Positions 1-9,479 are shown, counted from the stretch's first letter. The stretch is 64,000 nucleotides of DNA from Micropruina sp. (GCA_016711105.1 JADJTO010000005.1:239238-303237), one strand, 5' to 3'. The notes: generated by a model not told the origin, from the sequence alone. Numbers and translations are program-made.

Positions 1-446
1 TCGGACGGGCGATCGTCAACTTCAATGGCCCGATCGTCTTCGTGGTGATTTCGCGCTATCACGGCGGGGCGTTCGTGGTGTTCAGCAAGCGCCTGAACGA
101 GAACATGACCGTCCTGGCCGTGGAGGGTTCGTACGCCTCAGTGATCGGCGGTGCCCCGGCGGCGGCGGTCGTCTTCGCCGGCGACGTGAACAAGCGGGCG
201 GCGGCGGACCCTCGGGTAAAGGCGTTGGAGGCCCGGATCGCCGCGGCCTCTCAGGCCGAGCGGGCGGCCCTGCGGCTGGAACTGACCGACCTGCGGGCCG
301 GGGTGCGGGCAGAGAAGATCAGCGAGGTGGCCTCCGAGTTCGACGGCGTGCACGACATTCATCGGGCGGTGCGGGTGGGCTCGGTGGACAAGGTGATTCA
401 GGCCAGCGACCTGCGTCCCGAGATCATCGCCGCCCTGGAGAAGTGA
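1..446 (+). CDS. Acyl-CoA carboxyltransferase, C-terminal part (5' end outside window)
   Basis: C-terminal end of a biotin-dependent carboxyltransferase. The reading frame is open from base 3, so the gene enters from the left edge. The carboxyltransferase fold is recognisable from VISRYHGGAFVVFSKRLN followed by GGAPAAAVVFAGDVN, the oxyanion-hole region that handles the acyl-CoA substrate. The last third (ARIAAASQAERAALRLELTD) is a charged helix, and the protein ends DLRPEIIAALEK. In actinobacteria this type of C-terminus occurs both in separate beta subunits and in long fused biotin carboxylase/carboxyltransferase proteins. The missing N-terminus prevents a choice, and the acyl substrate (acetyl or propionyl) cannot be read from this part. 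A strong hairpin follows the stop directly. Confidence 0.8.
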   Translation, partial: GRAIVNFNGPIVFVVISRYHGGAFVVFSKRLNENMTVLAVEGSYASVIGGAPAAAVVFAGDVNKRAAADPRVKALEARIAAASQAERAALRLELTDLRAGVRAEKISEVASEFDGVHDIHRAVRVGSVDKVIQASDLRPEIIAALEK

Positions 447-448
447 AA

Positions 449-494
449 AGCGTGAGGGGTTGACACCCGACTACGGGTGACAACCCCTCACGCT
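449..494. repeat. Structured hairpin with conserved CCGACTACGG core, copy 1 (terminator-like)
   Basis: A 14-bp perfect outer stem (449-462 with 481-494) and a 6-bp inner stem CACCCG/CGGGTG close an ACTA loop, with one A-A mismatch between them. It starts two bases after the carboxyltransferase stop and lies tail-to-tail with the FG-GAP gene, so it probably terminates both. Its core closely matches the hairpins at 36140 and 37142. Confidence 0.8.
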
Positions 495-508
495 GTCTTG
501 CCTTGGAC

Positions 509-1956
509 TTACTTGACCGGGTTCGTCACCTTGTTCACCGAGAAGCCGAAGCCGTCACCGTTGCCGTCAGGGTCGGGGACGGACGGGCCGTACTGATTCT
601 CAGTCGAGGTGAAGAGCGGGGCGAGCACGGACACCCGGCCGTTGCCCCCGGCAGCCCCGGGGCTGGACACGGCGACCCGATCGACGCTGTCGCCCGCACG
701 GAGGGTCAGCTGCTGCACAGTCAGGCCTGTGTTCGCGTAGGCCTCCGCGGAGTCCGGGAGGCTACCACCACCCTGGATCAGCTTGGCCGAGAAGGCCGTC
801 CCGTCCACCCGAACAACGGTGGCCGTACCGGCGTCGACGACGGAACCGACGTTCTCCTGGGGGTGCCGACGATGACGGCTCGTCCGCCCGCGATCGGCCG
901 AATCAGGTCCACGCTGTCGCCGAAGTAGTCGTTCTTCTCGTTCGCTCCGGGGACGCCGGTGACGTTCTGGTGGATGGCCGGCTTGGCGCTGACGCTGCCA
1001 CCCGCGGTGTAGGTAAAGGGTTGCACCAGTCCGGTGTTGACGACGGTGCCGATGTCCTCACCGGGCGCGCCGACCGCGTACAGGTTACCCAGGGCAGCCA
1101 CCGAGGCGCCGAAGTAGTCGTTGCTCGACACGGATTCGGGGATGCCGGTGGTGTTTTGATGAATTGACTTGCTTGAGCTGATGGTCTGGCCGTTGGTGGC
1201 GACGTTGAGCAGCGTCACCGAGCCGGCCGCCGTCGCGGTACCGATCGCCTCGTACGGGGCGCCGACGATCAAGGTCTGGCCCGACGCGTCCAGGGCGTAG
1301 CCGAAGCTGTCGCCGTCCTCGCTCGCACCGGGCACTCCGGCGGTGTTCTGGGTGAACTCGATCCCGACCTCGATCACGCCAGCGATGATCGGATGCACGA
1401 TCACGCCACCGCCGAAGGTCGGGTCGCCACCCTGATAGAGCGGGGCGCCAACCACCAGGGCGGTCGGAGCGGACGCGCTGCCGAGGGCGGCGAGCGACCA
1501 ACCGAACTGGTCGTCGACCTCGCCCGTGGTGAGCGACGAGGCGCGGGTCAGGTCGGCCCCGGTGGCTGAGCCGTGGACGACGAACACCTGCCCGGCGTAG
1601 CCGTTGTGGTCAGAGCTGACGTCATGAGGTGCACCGATGGCGATGTCGGCGAACCCGTCGGAGTCGAAGTCACGGACGAGGACCGACAGCCCGAACAGGG
1701 CCCCGGCCTCGGACGTGCCGCCCAGATCGGAGGCGGTCAGCAGTTGCTGGGTTCCGCGGGAGAGAACCAGCTCAACCGCGCCGGCGTCGTTGTCGAAGCC
1801 CGGACGCCCGATCGCCAAGTCGGCCACACCGTCACCGTCGATGTCGTGGATAGCCGTGCCGGCGGCGTGGGCGGGCACCTGGCCGACAGCAACGAGGCTG
1901 ATGCCCAGAGCGCAGGCGGCGGCGAGGGACCCGAGGCGGGTCGAGCGAAGGGTCAT
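509..1956 (-). CDS. Secreted FG-GAP repeat protein (one frameshift in the assembly)
   Basis: Extracellular beta-propeller-type protein. The ATG at 1956 has AAAAGGA upstream and begins a Sec signal peptide (LGSLAAACALGISLVAVG, cleavage near AHA). Five or more FG-GAP/integrin-like repeats follow, with Ca-binding DIDGDGVADLAIG and DFDSDGFADIAIG loops and repeated GAPxED-type blades. The frame breaks at a run of five C (coding strand, complement of 859-863). One extra C gives GTPQENVGSVVDAG, which continues the repeat pattern of GAPGEDIGTVVNTG and runs to the stop at 509, for about 482 aa. This is most likely a sequencing error. Function unknown; such proteins often act in adhesion or surface binding. 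Confidence 0.75.
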
Positions 1957-2076
1957 GACGTCCTTTTCGGGATTTCTCCAGCGCACGCGCGGGATTGGGA
2001 ACCAGCGCGCACGCGCGGGATGCTACCGACCCTAGCTTGCCTGCTTAGTCAGGGCAAAGCCCCCCGTTAGCCCGGC

Positions 2077-3414
2077 TCAGGTGAGCGGACGATTCCTGGC
2101 TTCGGGCAACGCCAGCGCCGCGACCGCAGCGATCACGAAGGCGGCTCCGAACACGCCGAACAGCGTGATCGGTCCAGCCACCAACAGCACTGGGACCAGC
2201 AGTGGGGCGATGATCGAGGCGATCCGTCCGAAGGCGGCGGCAGCCCCGGTTCCGGTGCCGCGGACGGCCGTCGGGTACAACTCTGGCCCGACCGCGTACA
2301 GGGCGCCCCAGGCACCCAGGTTGAAGAACGACAAGGCGCACCCGGCGGCGATGATGGCCGTGGGTCCATCGGCGAAGCCGAACAGGGCGGCGGCCACCGC
2401 CGAGCCGGCGAGGAAGCTGGCCAGGGTGATCCGCCGTCCCCAGACCTCGATCAGCCAGGCGGCCAGCGCGTACCCCGGCAACTGCGCGAGCGTGATGATC
2501 AACGTGAACTCGAACGAGCGCACCAGCGAATACCCGCGCCCGACCAGCAACGTCGGAATCCAGATGAAGGCGCCGTAGTAGGACAGATTGATACAGAACC
2601 AGACCGTCCACAGGGCGGCCGTGCGGCGGCGGTACTCCGGCGACCAGATCGACACCGGTGCCGACGACTCGCCGGTGGGCGCCGCTGGGGAAGCCAGGGT
2701 CGGCTCCGCGGGCGGGGGCATTACGCCGGAGGGGGAGGTCACGCCGGCGGAGCGTTCAAAAGCCACCACGGCCGCCTCCGCCTCGGCGTGGCGTCCGACC
2801 TTCTCCAGGAAGCGCACCGACTCGGGCAGGCTCCACCGGACGACGGCGGCGTAGGCGGTCGGCACCACGCCGACCAGCAGTGCCCAGCGCCAGCCGTCCG
2901 GGTGCGCGGGAATGACGAAGTAGCCGATCAGGGCGGCGAGGATCCAGCCGACCGCCCAGAAGGCTTCCAGGGCCACCACCATCCGGCCGCGGATCCGGCG
3001 CGGCGCGAACTCGCTGACCAAGGTGGAGGCGACCGGAAGTTCAGCCCCCAACCCGATCCCGACCACGAACCGCAACGCGATCAGGGCGGCGACACCGGTG
3101 ACCAGCGAGGAGGCGCCGGTGGCCAGCCCGTAGACCAGCAGCGTCAGGGCGAAGACCTGGCGGCGTCCGACCCGGTCGGCCAGCAACCCGCCGAGAGAGG
3201 CGCCGACCGCCATGCCGACGAACCCGATCGAGCCGATCCAGGACAACGTGAGCGAGTCCAGCTGCCATTGCACGGCCAGGGCGGCCATCACGAAAGAGAT
3301 CAGCCCGACGTCCATCGCATCCAGCGCCCAGCCGATCCCGGAGCCGACCAGGAGCCGACCGTGCTGGCGGGTGAATGGCAGCCCGTCGAGCCGTTCCGTT
3401 CGCGAGAGCGCCAT
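2077..3414 (-). CDS. MFS transporter, sugar/organic-acid porter type
   Basis: 445-residue inner-membrane transporter with about twelve hydrophobic segments. The motif-A loop between helices 2 and 3 is clear (GGLLADRVGRRQVF), and the equivalent loop in the second half reads EVWGRRIT. The sequence RIRGRMVVALEAFWAVGW in helices 4-5 and PELYPTAVRGTGTG near the C-terminus are typical of the sugar-porter/aromatic-acid:H+ symporter branches. A Pro/Ala-rich cytoplasmic linker of about 45 residues sits in the middle. The substrate cannot be inferred. It stands alone on the minus strand; the gene upstream is divergent. Confidence 0.8.
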   Translation of the reverse strand: MALSRTERLDGLPFTRQHGRLLVGSGIGWALDAMDVGLISFVMAALAVQWQLDSLTLSWIGSIGFVGMAVGASLGGLLADRVGRRQVFALTLLVYGLATGASSLVTGVAALIALRFVVGIGLGAELPVASTLVSEFAPRRIRGRMVVALEAFWAVGWILAALIGYFVIPAHPDGWRWALLVGVVPTAYAAVVRWSLPESVRFLEKVGRHAEAEAAVVAFERSAGVTSPSGVMPPPAEPTLASPAAPTGESSAPVSIWSPEYRRRTAALWTVWFCINLSYYGAFIWIPTLLVGRGYSLVRSFEFTLIITLAQLPGYALAAWLIEVWGRRITLASFLAGSAVAAALFGFADGPTAIIAAGCALSFFNLGAWGALYAVGPELYPTAVRGTGTGAAAAFGRIASIIAPLLVPVLLVAGPITLFGVFGAAFVIAAVAALALPEARNRPLT

Positions 3415-3563
3415 CGCTGCCCTTCCGGGTGGTCAATGTCGGAACTCTAGTAGATCGGGCGGCCGTCGCCTGGGGCTGCCTGGGGAGCGGACCGACTCGT
3501 CCTGGAGGGCCCTTTCGGGGGAGAATGACACGGCTGTTGTTCACCCCGACCGAAAGGTTTCTC

Positions 3564-3848
3564 GTGCTCAAGACGTCCAAGACCCCGAAGCAGACTCGGA
3601 GCCGGCGACTCACGTTCATCCTCCCCGCCGACCACCCCGCCGGCACGGTGAGCGTCGTCGGGACGTTCAACGATTGGCGCCCGGGCAGCCACGTGCTGAA
3701 GAAGCGGGCCAACGGAACGATGAGCACCTCGGTGGACGTGCCCGAGGGCAGCACGGGTCGCTTCCGCTTCCTGGGTGAGGGTGGCTGGTGGTTCGATGAG
3801 CCGCAGGCCGACCAGATCACGCACGAGGGCAGCGTCGTCCGGGTCTGA
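3564..3848 (+). CDS. Small CBM48/glycogen-binding-like protein
   Basis: 94-residue soluble protein that is essentially one immunoglobulin-like early-set domain of the CBM48/AMPK-beta type. Its core TVSVVGTFNDWRPGSHVL carries the typical GxFNxW signature of glycogen- or starch-binding modules, followed by basic and turn residues and a closing GEGGWWFDEPQAD strand. I start it at GTG 3564, which has GAAAGG six bases upstream; the longer open frame back to 3375 runs into the divergent MFS gene and has no domain content. Stand-alone proteins of this type occur in actinobacteria. Carbohydrate binding is inferred from the fold only. Confidence 0.65.
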   Translation: MLKTSKTPKQTRSRRLTFILPADHPAGTVSVVGTFNDWRPGSHVLKKRANGTMSTSVDVPEGSTGRFRFLGEGGWWFDEPQADQITHEGSVVRV

Positions 3849-3862
3849 GTCCGGACGCCACG

Positions 3863-3894
3863 AACCCCGCCCAGCCGATTCGCTGGACGGGGTT
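3863..3894. terminator. Bidirectional hairpin terminator
   Basis: AACCCCG (3863-3869) pairs with CGGGGTT (3888-3894) and an inner CCAGC pairs with GCTGG. It lies between two converging genes and has no long T tract on either side, as is common in GC-rich genomes. Confidence 0.6.
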
Positions 3895-3909
3895 GGCGCT
3901 GGCTGTGGC

Positions 3910-4377
3910 TCAGTTGGTGAACGACTGCACCGGGGAGTTCTCGTTGGCGGTCCAGGCCGAGGTGACGCCGTTGCTGGTGACCCGGAAGCGGACCTTCTGG
4001 TACATCTCTTCCTGGCCGATCTCGGTGTCGGGCAGGGTGCGGAGCACGTTGAAGGTGTAGGTGCTCGAGACGGCGAACGTGCGCGAAAGAGTGCTCTCGC
4101 CGATCAGGTCGTCGGGGTTCGGCCAGCCGTCCTGCTCCATCCGATCCTGCTCGATGGTGACCGTGCGGTTGGAACTGCAGGTGGCGGTGACGCGGTAGTT
4201 GAGTACCTTGACACCGGCGCTGTTGTGGTGGTCGTAGATCGGACGCAGCGGCGTGACCGTACAGCCGGACGAGGTGGTGGACGCGTGCGCCATCGGTGCG
4301 ATGGACAGCGGGAGGGCGACGGCGGCGGCGGCGATGGTCGCGGTGACGATGCGCCGAGTGGTGGGTCGGAGGTTCAT
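3910..4377 (-). CDS. Secreted protein of unknown function
   Basis: 155-residue exported protein. The ATG at 4377 is preceded by GAAAGGACC and starts a typical Sec signal peptide (RRIVTATIAAAAVALPLSIA, cleavage after AHA). The mature part contains two cysteines (SSGCTV and TATCSSN) that could form a disulfide, and alternates short polar and hydrophobic stretches suggesting a small all-beta domain. I recognise no family. Converges with the CBM48-like gene across the hairpin at 3863. Confidence 0.65.
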   Translation of the reverse strand: MNLRPTTRRIVTATIAAAAVALPLSIAPMAHASTTSSGCTVTPLRPIYDHHNSAGVKVLNYRVTATCSSNRTVTIEQDRMEQDGWPNPDDLIGESTLSRTFAVSSTYTFNVLRTLPDTEIGQEEMYQKVRFRVTSNGVTSAWTANENSPVQSFTN

Positions 4378-4634
4378 GGCGGGTCCTTTCGGTGAGTGGT
4401 GCCTTGGGTTTCCGGTGGGAGCTGGTTTGCTCCATGGCTTAAGATTTCCACTCTGACTAGGGGTTATGCGTCTCCCGTCAGGGTGAACCTGCGGGTATGC
4501 CGCCAGGCATACGGCGATCTCCGCGATGGCGTGGCCAGGAGTCTTCGGCCAAGGCATGGGCAGGCGTAACGGCTGTCCGCTAGGGTCTGCCCCCATAAGA
4601 CCCCGCAGATCCCCCCTAGAAAGTGAGGCCCGAC

Positions 4635-5066
4635 ATGGACAGCATCGTCGTCGGCGTCGACAACAGTGAGGCCTCGACCCGTGCGGTCGAGTTCGCCGTT
4701 GACCGCGCCAAGAAGAACGACTGGAAGATCGTGCTTGTGCACGTGATCCCGTGGTCACCGTTCTCGTTCACCACCCCGACCGAGAATGAGGAGCGCCCGC
4801 GAGCGAAAGCACACGAGCTCGCGGCCGGTCAGGAGCAGATCATCGCTCCGATGTCAGCGATAGCCGAGGCGGCAGGCGTGCCGTTCCAGTCGATCGTGCG
4901 ACACGGCAATCCGTCCGACACGATTCTTGACATCGCCGAGGACGAGAAGGCAGTGCACATCATCGTCGGCCGCACCGGGGACTCGGGGCTGCGTGCCGCC
5001 GTCTTCGGCAGCGTGGCCAGCCGCTTGGTGACCCAGGCCGACATTCCCGTAACGGTGGTGCCGTGA
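4635..5066 (+). CDS. Universal stress protein, UspA family
   Basis: Single Usp domain of 143 residues. It opens DSIVVGVDNSEAS, with the Asp and strand of the nucleotide-binding fold. It ends with the ATP-binding glycine pattern VGRTGDSGLRAAVFGSVASRLV, equivalent to Gx2Gx9GS, followed by the final strand IPVTVV. ATP binding is therefore likely. ATG 4635 is chosen over GTG 4623 because AGTGAGG lies at the proper distance. The stop overlaps the start of the following symporter gene (TGATG), so the two are probably translationally coupled. Confidence 0.85.
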   Translation: MDSIVVGVDNSEASTRAVEFAVDRAKKNDWKIVLVHVIPWSPFSFTTPTENEERPRAKAHELAAGQEQIIAPMSAIAEAAGVPFQSIVRHGNPSDTILDIAEDEKAVHIIVGRTGDSGLRAAVFGSVASRLVTQADIPVTVVP

Positions 5067-6519
5067 TGGATGTCGTCGGCGGTTTTGCTGCGTTCTCCGA
5101 TTGGCTCGCTGCCATCGTTTGCTACTCCGTGCCTCTCTTCGGCACGAAGGTTCCGCTGATCGTCGCCTGGCTGGTGATCGCGGGGGCCTTCTTCACCGTA
5201 TGGCTCGGCTTCATGCAGATCCGTGGCCCGAAGCTCGCGATCAACCTCGTCCAGGGCAAGTACTCCAACCCTGACGATGCCGGCGAAGTATCTCACTTCC
5301 AGGCACTGGCCACCGCAGTCTCCGGCACGGTCGGCTTGGGCAACATCGCGGGCGTGGCCGTGGCCATCTCGCTCGGCGGCCCGGGCGCGACCTTCTGGAT
5401 GATTGTCGCCGGTCTGCTCGGCATGGCCACCAAGATGGCCGAATGCACCCTGGCGGTGAAGTACCGCCGGGAGCGCCCCGACGGCACCGTCTCCGGGGGC
5501 CGATGTACTACCTGCGCGATGGACTGGCCCAGATGGGGTTGGCCTGGCTGGGCAAGTTCCTGGCCGTCTTCTTCGCCATCTGCATGGTCGGTGGCGCGCT
5601 CGGCGGCGGGAACATGTTCCAGTCCAACCAGGCAGCGGCCCAGATCATCAACGTGACCGGCGGCACGAGCAGCTTCTTCGCCGACAAGCCGTGGATCATC
5701 GGCCTGGTCTTCGCCGCCCTGGCCGGAGCGGTCATCATCGGCGGCATCAAGAGCATCGCCAACGTGACCGAGAAGATCGTGCCGTTCATGGCCATCCTCT
5801 ACCTCGGCGCCTGTTTGATCGTGATCGTGGTCAACGCCGGCGCGATCCCGCAGGCGTTCGGCGACATCATGGCCGGCGCGTTCACCGGTGCGGGAGTGAC
5901 CGGCGGCGTCGCCGGTGCGCTGATCGTCGGCTTCCAGCGGGCGGCGTTTTCGAATGAGGCCGGGTTGGGCTCGGCCTCGGTAGCGCACTCGGCGGTCAAG
6001 ACCAAGGAGCCGGCCACCGAAGGGTTCGTGGCCATGCTGGAGCCGTTCATCGACACCGTGGTGATCTGCACCGCGACCGCCCTGACGATCGTGATCACGG
6101 GAACCTGGAACGATCCGGACGCCTCCGATCTCGGCGGTGTCGGCCTCACCTCACGCGCGTTCGAGACCGTGCTGCCGTGGTTCCCGATCGTCCTGGCGAT
6201 CGCGGTGATCCTGTTCGCCTTCTCCACCATGATCAGCTGGTCCTACTACGGCATGAAGGCGACTGGCTACCTCTTCGGTGACAATCAGCTGGCCGAGAAC
6301 GTGTTCAAGGGCCTGTTCCTGATCTTCACCGTGATCGGGTCGGCCGCTTCGCTCGACAAGGTGATCAACTTCTCCGACTCGATGATCTTCCTGATGGGCG
6401 TGGCCAACATCATCGGTCTCTACATCTTGGCCCGGGTCGTCCGGGACACGATTCAGAGCTACTTCGATCGGGTACAAAGTGGCGAGATCAAGATGGTCGA
6501 GCACGCTCACTCTCACTGA
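5066..6519 (+). CDS. Alanine/glycine:cation symporter (AGCS family), one frameshift
   Basis: Sodium- or proton-coupled amino-acid symporter with about ten membrane helices, 484 residues after correction. The first part (to about 5499) carries VSGTVGLGNIAGVAVAISLGGPGATFWM, the family signature. The second begins PMYYLRDGL and contains FQRAAFSNEAGLGSASVAHSAVK, the conserved substrate and Na+ site region. The two parts are in different frames. Adding one G to the run of five at 5495-5499 gives the continuous family motif DGTVSGGPMYYL, so a lost G in the assembly is the simple explanation. It is coupled to the upstream UspA gene and ends at a strong hairpin. The name comes from family motifs; the actual solute is not shown. 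Confidence 0.85.
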
Positions 6520-6548
6520 CCCCAGCACTCTGACGAGCTGACCACGGC

Positions 6549-6582
6549 GTGAGCCCCCGGGCCCCAAGGGGCCGGGGCTCAC
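6549..6582. terminator. Strong hairpin terminator between converging genes
   Basis: GTGAGCCCC (6549-6557) pairs with GGGGCTCAC (6574-6582), with a second stem GGCCCC/GGGGCC around an AA loop. It overlaps the stop of the YchJ-like gene and should stop transcripts from both sides. Confidence 0.75.
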
Positions 6583-6983
6583 CTGCGTTCAGTGCCGGTG
6601 AGGTAGACCCAGCGTCCGTCGTGGGTTTCGAACCGGCTCACCTCGTGCAGGGTCGCGCGGCGGCGACCCGTCCGAAAGTGGGCGCTGAACTCGACCGTTC
6701 CGGTGCTGTCGAACGGTGAGCCCCCGGTTGTGGCGTGGATCTCCAGCCCGAGCCAGCTCGTCCGTGGGTCGAGGTCGAGGGTTTCCGGACGGGTCCGCGG
6801 ATGCCAGGTGTCGAGCAGGTACGGCTCGTTCCCCAGGGTGTAGGCGCTGTACCGCGAGCGCATCAGCGCCTCGGCGGTGGCTGCCGGACGTCCGGCGTGG
6901 AGGGGCCGCAGCACGTCGCCGTACGGGCGGCTGGTGCCGCAGGGGCAGCGCTCAGGGTCGGGAGTCCGACCCCATCGTGCCAA
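6579..6983 (-). CDS. YchJ family protein (UPF0225, SEC-C plus NTF2-like)
   Basis: About 134 residues. The body EALMRSRYSAYTLGNEPYLLDTW, then WLGLEIHATTGG and GTVEFSAHFR, is the NTF2-like fold of the YchJ/UPF0225 family, whose biochemical role is unknown. These proteins normally start with a SEC-C zinc motif CPCGx7CCGPLH. Here the frame reads CPCGTSRPYGDVLRPLH: the two second cysteines (TGC TGC GGC) are present in the DNA but one frame away, so two compensating indels near 6910-6922 are likely. The start is uncertain; TTG 6983 gives the first reasonable residue, and deleting one G at 6973 would give an ATG. Last gene of a tightly packed operon. Confidence 0.65.
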   Translation of the reverse strand: MARWGRTPDPERCPCGTSRPYGDVLRPLHAGRPAATAEALMRSRYSAYTLGNEPYLLDTWHPRTRPETLDLDPRTSWLGLEIHATTGGSPFDSTGTVEFSAHFRTGRRRATLHEVSRFETHDGRWVYLTGTERR

Positions 6984-7618
6984 CGATGACCAGCCCGGAG
7001 GTGAAGGCCAGCGCCGTGGCCGCCGCCCGGTCGCGGCAGCCGGTCTTGAACAGGATCCGCGACATGGGTCTTCACCGTGCCCGGGCCGACGAACAGGCGC
7101 TGGGCGATCTCGGCATTGGAGAGTCCTTCGGCCAGCAGGGCCAGCACCTCGCGTTCCCGGGCGGTCAGCATCGCCACCTGTGCGGACGGGTGCCCGCCCG
7201 CGGGGTGGCTGACAGTGCGGCCAGGATCTGACCGGCGATTCCTGGGTCGAGCCAGACGTCCCCGGCGACGACTCGGCGGACGGCTTCGGGCAGGTCTGCG
7301 GGACTGCGCTTGAGCAGGTACCTGACGCCCCGCTCGGAGCGCGTCCAGCACGTCGGGGTCGCCGTCGAAGGTGGTCAGGATCAGCACCGGCGGCGCGACC
7401 CCGCCGGCACAGATGGTGCGAGTGGCTTCGACCCCGGTCATGCCGGGCATTCGAATGTCCATCACCACGACGTCGGGGGCCAGGGCGGTGACCATGGCCA
7501 CCCCGGCGAGGCCGTCCGGTGCCTGCCCGATCACTTCGATGTCGGGCTGGCCGGAGAGGATGGCGACGATTCCGGAGCGGATCAAGGTGTCGTCGTCGAC
7601 GACCACGGCCCTGATCAT
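6952..7618 (-). CDS. NarL/LuxR-type response regulator (frame broken three times)
   Basis: Receiver domain IRAVVVDDDTLIRSGI with phospho-acceptor Asp in VVVMDIRMPGMTG, then a LuxR-type helix-turn-helix (LTAREREVLALLAEGLSNAEIAQRLFVGPGTVKTHV). The frame shifts near 7328-7331 (RYLLKRSPADLPEAVRRVVAGD lies in another frame), returns near 7190-7206, and shifts again near 7058, where the normal RILFKTGCRDRAAATAL continues to the stop at 6952. With these undone the protein has the normal length of about 220. ATG 7618 overlaps the kinase stop (ATGA), so it is the cognate regulator. The density of shifts could mean local poor sequence or a decaying gene. Confidence 0.7.
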
Positions 7619-8852
7619 GCGGGCAGTACCGGCAATGAGGTGGCGAGCCGGAAGCCTCGTCCGACCGTCCCGGCTTCCACCTTGCCGCCCAAGGTGGCGA
7701 CCCGCGCGGCCAGCCCAGCGAGTCGCCGTGCGCCGGTAGGGGGCAGGGTCCGGTCATTCCCTCGGAAAGGGTTGGGCTGCGGCGGGGGAGCTTCGGGGGA
7801 TGCGTCCGGGCCCGCGAGCGACACAGCCGTCCTAGCGCTCTCGGCAGGCGTCGAGTCCGGGGCAGACCCCTGATCGAGCACGGTCACCAGCAACTCGGTG
7901 GCTCCCAGCGCAACTCAACCTCGCAGGCCGCTCCCGCCGGCGCATACTTCAGCGCGTTGGTCACCCCCTCCTGGATCGCCCGATAGACCGCCAACTCGGT
8001 GGCTTGGGTCAACGGACGGGGTGTCCCCAGGCTGGTCACCCGCACATCCAACCCGGCGGACGCCGCGACCGCGAGTAGGTCCGGCAGATCGGCCAGGCCC
8101 GGGCCCAGAGCCTCGGCCTCGCGCGGCATCAACCGCAGCATGGCCTGGATCTCCTCCATCGCTCGGCGCGCCGCGGTTTCGATGCCGGTCAGTCCGGCCT
8201 GATCAGGATCGGAGGAGCCTTGGCGGGCCACCGCCGCCTGAATCAGCACCGTGGTGATGGTGTTGGCCACGCCGTCGTGCAGTTCGCGCGCCAGCGCCAG
8301 TCGCTCCTGCCGGGTGGCGGCCTCCAGCAGGGCTTCCTGGTCGGCGTGCCACTTGCGCAGCCGGGCCGTGGTGGCGCTGCGGCGGCGTCCGGCGAACCAG
8401 GTGGCCGCCCCGACCGACCACCACAGTCCGGTGAGCACCAGCATCGTCTGCAGCGGGACCACGGAGGTCTGGGCTGAACCGATGCCGTGAGCCAGGAAGG
8501 GCACCAACATGGCTCCCAGCGCGATCCGGGCCTGGCGGGTGCCGGCCCAGGTGGCCACCGCGTAGAGGGCGATCAGCAAGCCGGCGAACGGCTGCCAGAG
8601 CGGGACCGCAAGGCTGACCAGGCCGAAAGCGATCTGCACCCAGAACACCGAGAAGGGCCGCGATCGGCACCACCACAAGGACTGATGCACGAGCACCGTG
8701 ACCAGCGGAGGCAACCACAGCGGAAGGGCGCCGCCGTCGATCAGGCGGACGTCGGAATCCCAGAAGAGCAGGTCGACGCCGATCGCGGCGAGCATGAGAA
8801 TGCCCGGGGCCCAACGGCCCCCCCAGTTGGCGCTTGCCCTTCCGGTGCTCAT
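7615..8852 (-). CDS. Membrane sensor histidine kinase, HisKA_3 type (one frameshift)
   Basis: About 412 residues after correction. Roughly five membrane helices fill the first 155 residues. The dimerisation/phospho-acceptor box RQERLALARELHDGVAN has its His near residue 192. The ATPase N box is EGVTNALKYAP near residue 300. At about 7902 the frame changes; one extra base gives RWEATELLVTVLDQG and then PPTGARRLAGLAARVATLGG to the stop. The segment between the degenerate G1 box (DQG) and the G2 box is unusually long and Pro-rich. It is one base downstream of the unknown gene at 8854 and overlaps the regulator start. The signal sensed is unknown. Confidence 0.8.
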
Positions 8853-8853
8853 G

Positions 8854-9357
8854 TCACTTCTGCTGGCAGAAGGAGACCCACGGGAACAGGAAGCACCAGG
8901 CGCTGGCCGGGCTCACGCCGTCGGGAATGCTGGAGACGAATGCCTTCGACTCGCGCTGCAGTTCAAGCGCCCACATGGTCGGATCGGGCTGGCCGTTGGC
9001 GCCGTTGCGGGCACCGAAGGCGACCACCGGAATCATCTCGACGTGCTCCAGATTCCCGGTCATCCAGGCAATCCCGACCGACGTCGGCGTGGCCCCGGCG
9101 GCGAGCAGGGCGTTCACGTCCTCGCTGGGTAGCACCAGGGCCTTGTCTCCGAGGTCACCCACGCCCAGCACTTCGACGAAGTTCTCTCCCGATCGCCGTC
9201 CGAAGATGGCGACGAACGGCGGTTCGGTGTTCGCATCGGCGGGCTCGACCGTCGCCTCGGGGAGAGTGAGCCCAGGGATCTTGTGCTTGGGCACCCGGAT
9301 CAGCCGACCGGCGATTGACGTGGGCTTGGCGCTGAGGGTGGGACGCTTTTCGGCCAT
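8854..9357 (-). CDS. Unknown protein, first gene of the kinase/regulator operon
   Basis: 167 residues, no signal peptide or clear membrane helix. The N-terminus is basic (AEKRPTLSAKPTSIAGRLIRVPKHKIPG). A central region, GDKALVLPSEDVNALLAAGATPTSVGIAWMTG, resembles an alpha/beta domain, and the C-terminus is aromatic and cysteine-bearing (SAWCFLFPWVSFCQQK). I do not recognise the family. The stop is separated by a single base from the histidine kinase start, which suggests co-translation and perhaps a role as sensor accessory or output of that system. Confidence 0.6.
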   Translation of the reverse strand: MAEKRPTLSAKPTSIAGRLIRVPKHKIPGLTLPEATVEPADANTEPPFVAIFGRRSGENFVEVLGVGDLGDKALVLPSEDVNALLAAGATPTSVGIAWMTGNLEHVEMIPVVAFGARNGANGQPDPTMWALELQRESKAFVSSIPDGVSPASAWCFLFPWVSFCQQK

Positions 9358-9479
9358 GGAGAAACTCCTTGCTCGGATTGTCTGACATGAGCAGCGATCA
9401 CCGACCGCTGATACACCAACCCTCCCCCGAATTCGAGGGCGGAGGCTAGGTCTGGCGAATCCGCGAGTACGTTGAAGAT

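Noticed and set aside
5480..5510. Programmed ribosomal frameshift in the AGCS symporter gene
   Set aside because: No slippery heptamer or downstream stem was evident; a lost G in a run of five is simpler and matches other sites in the window.
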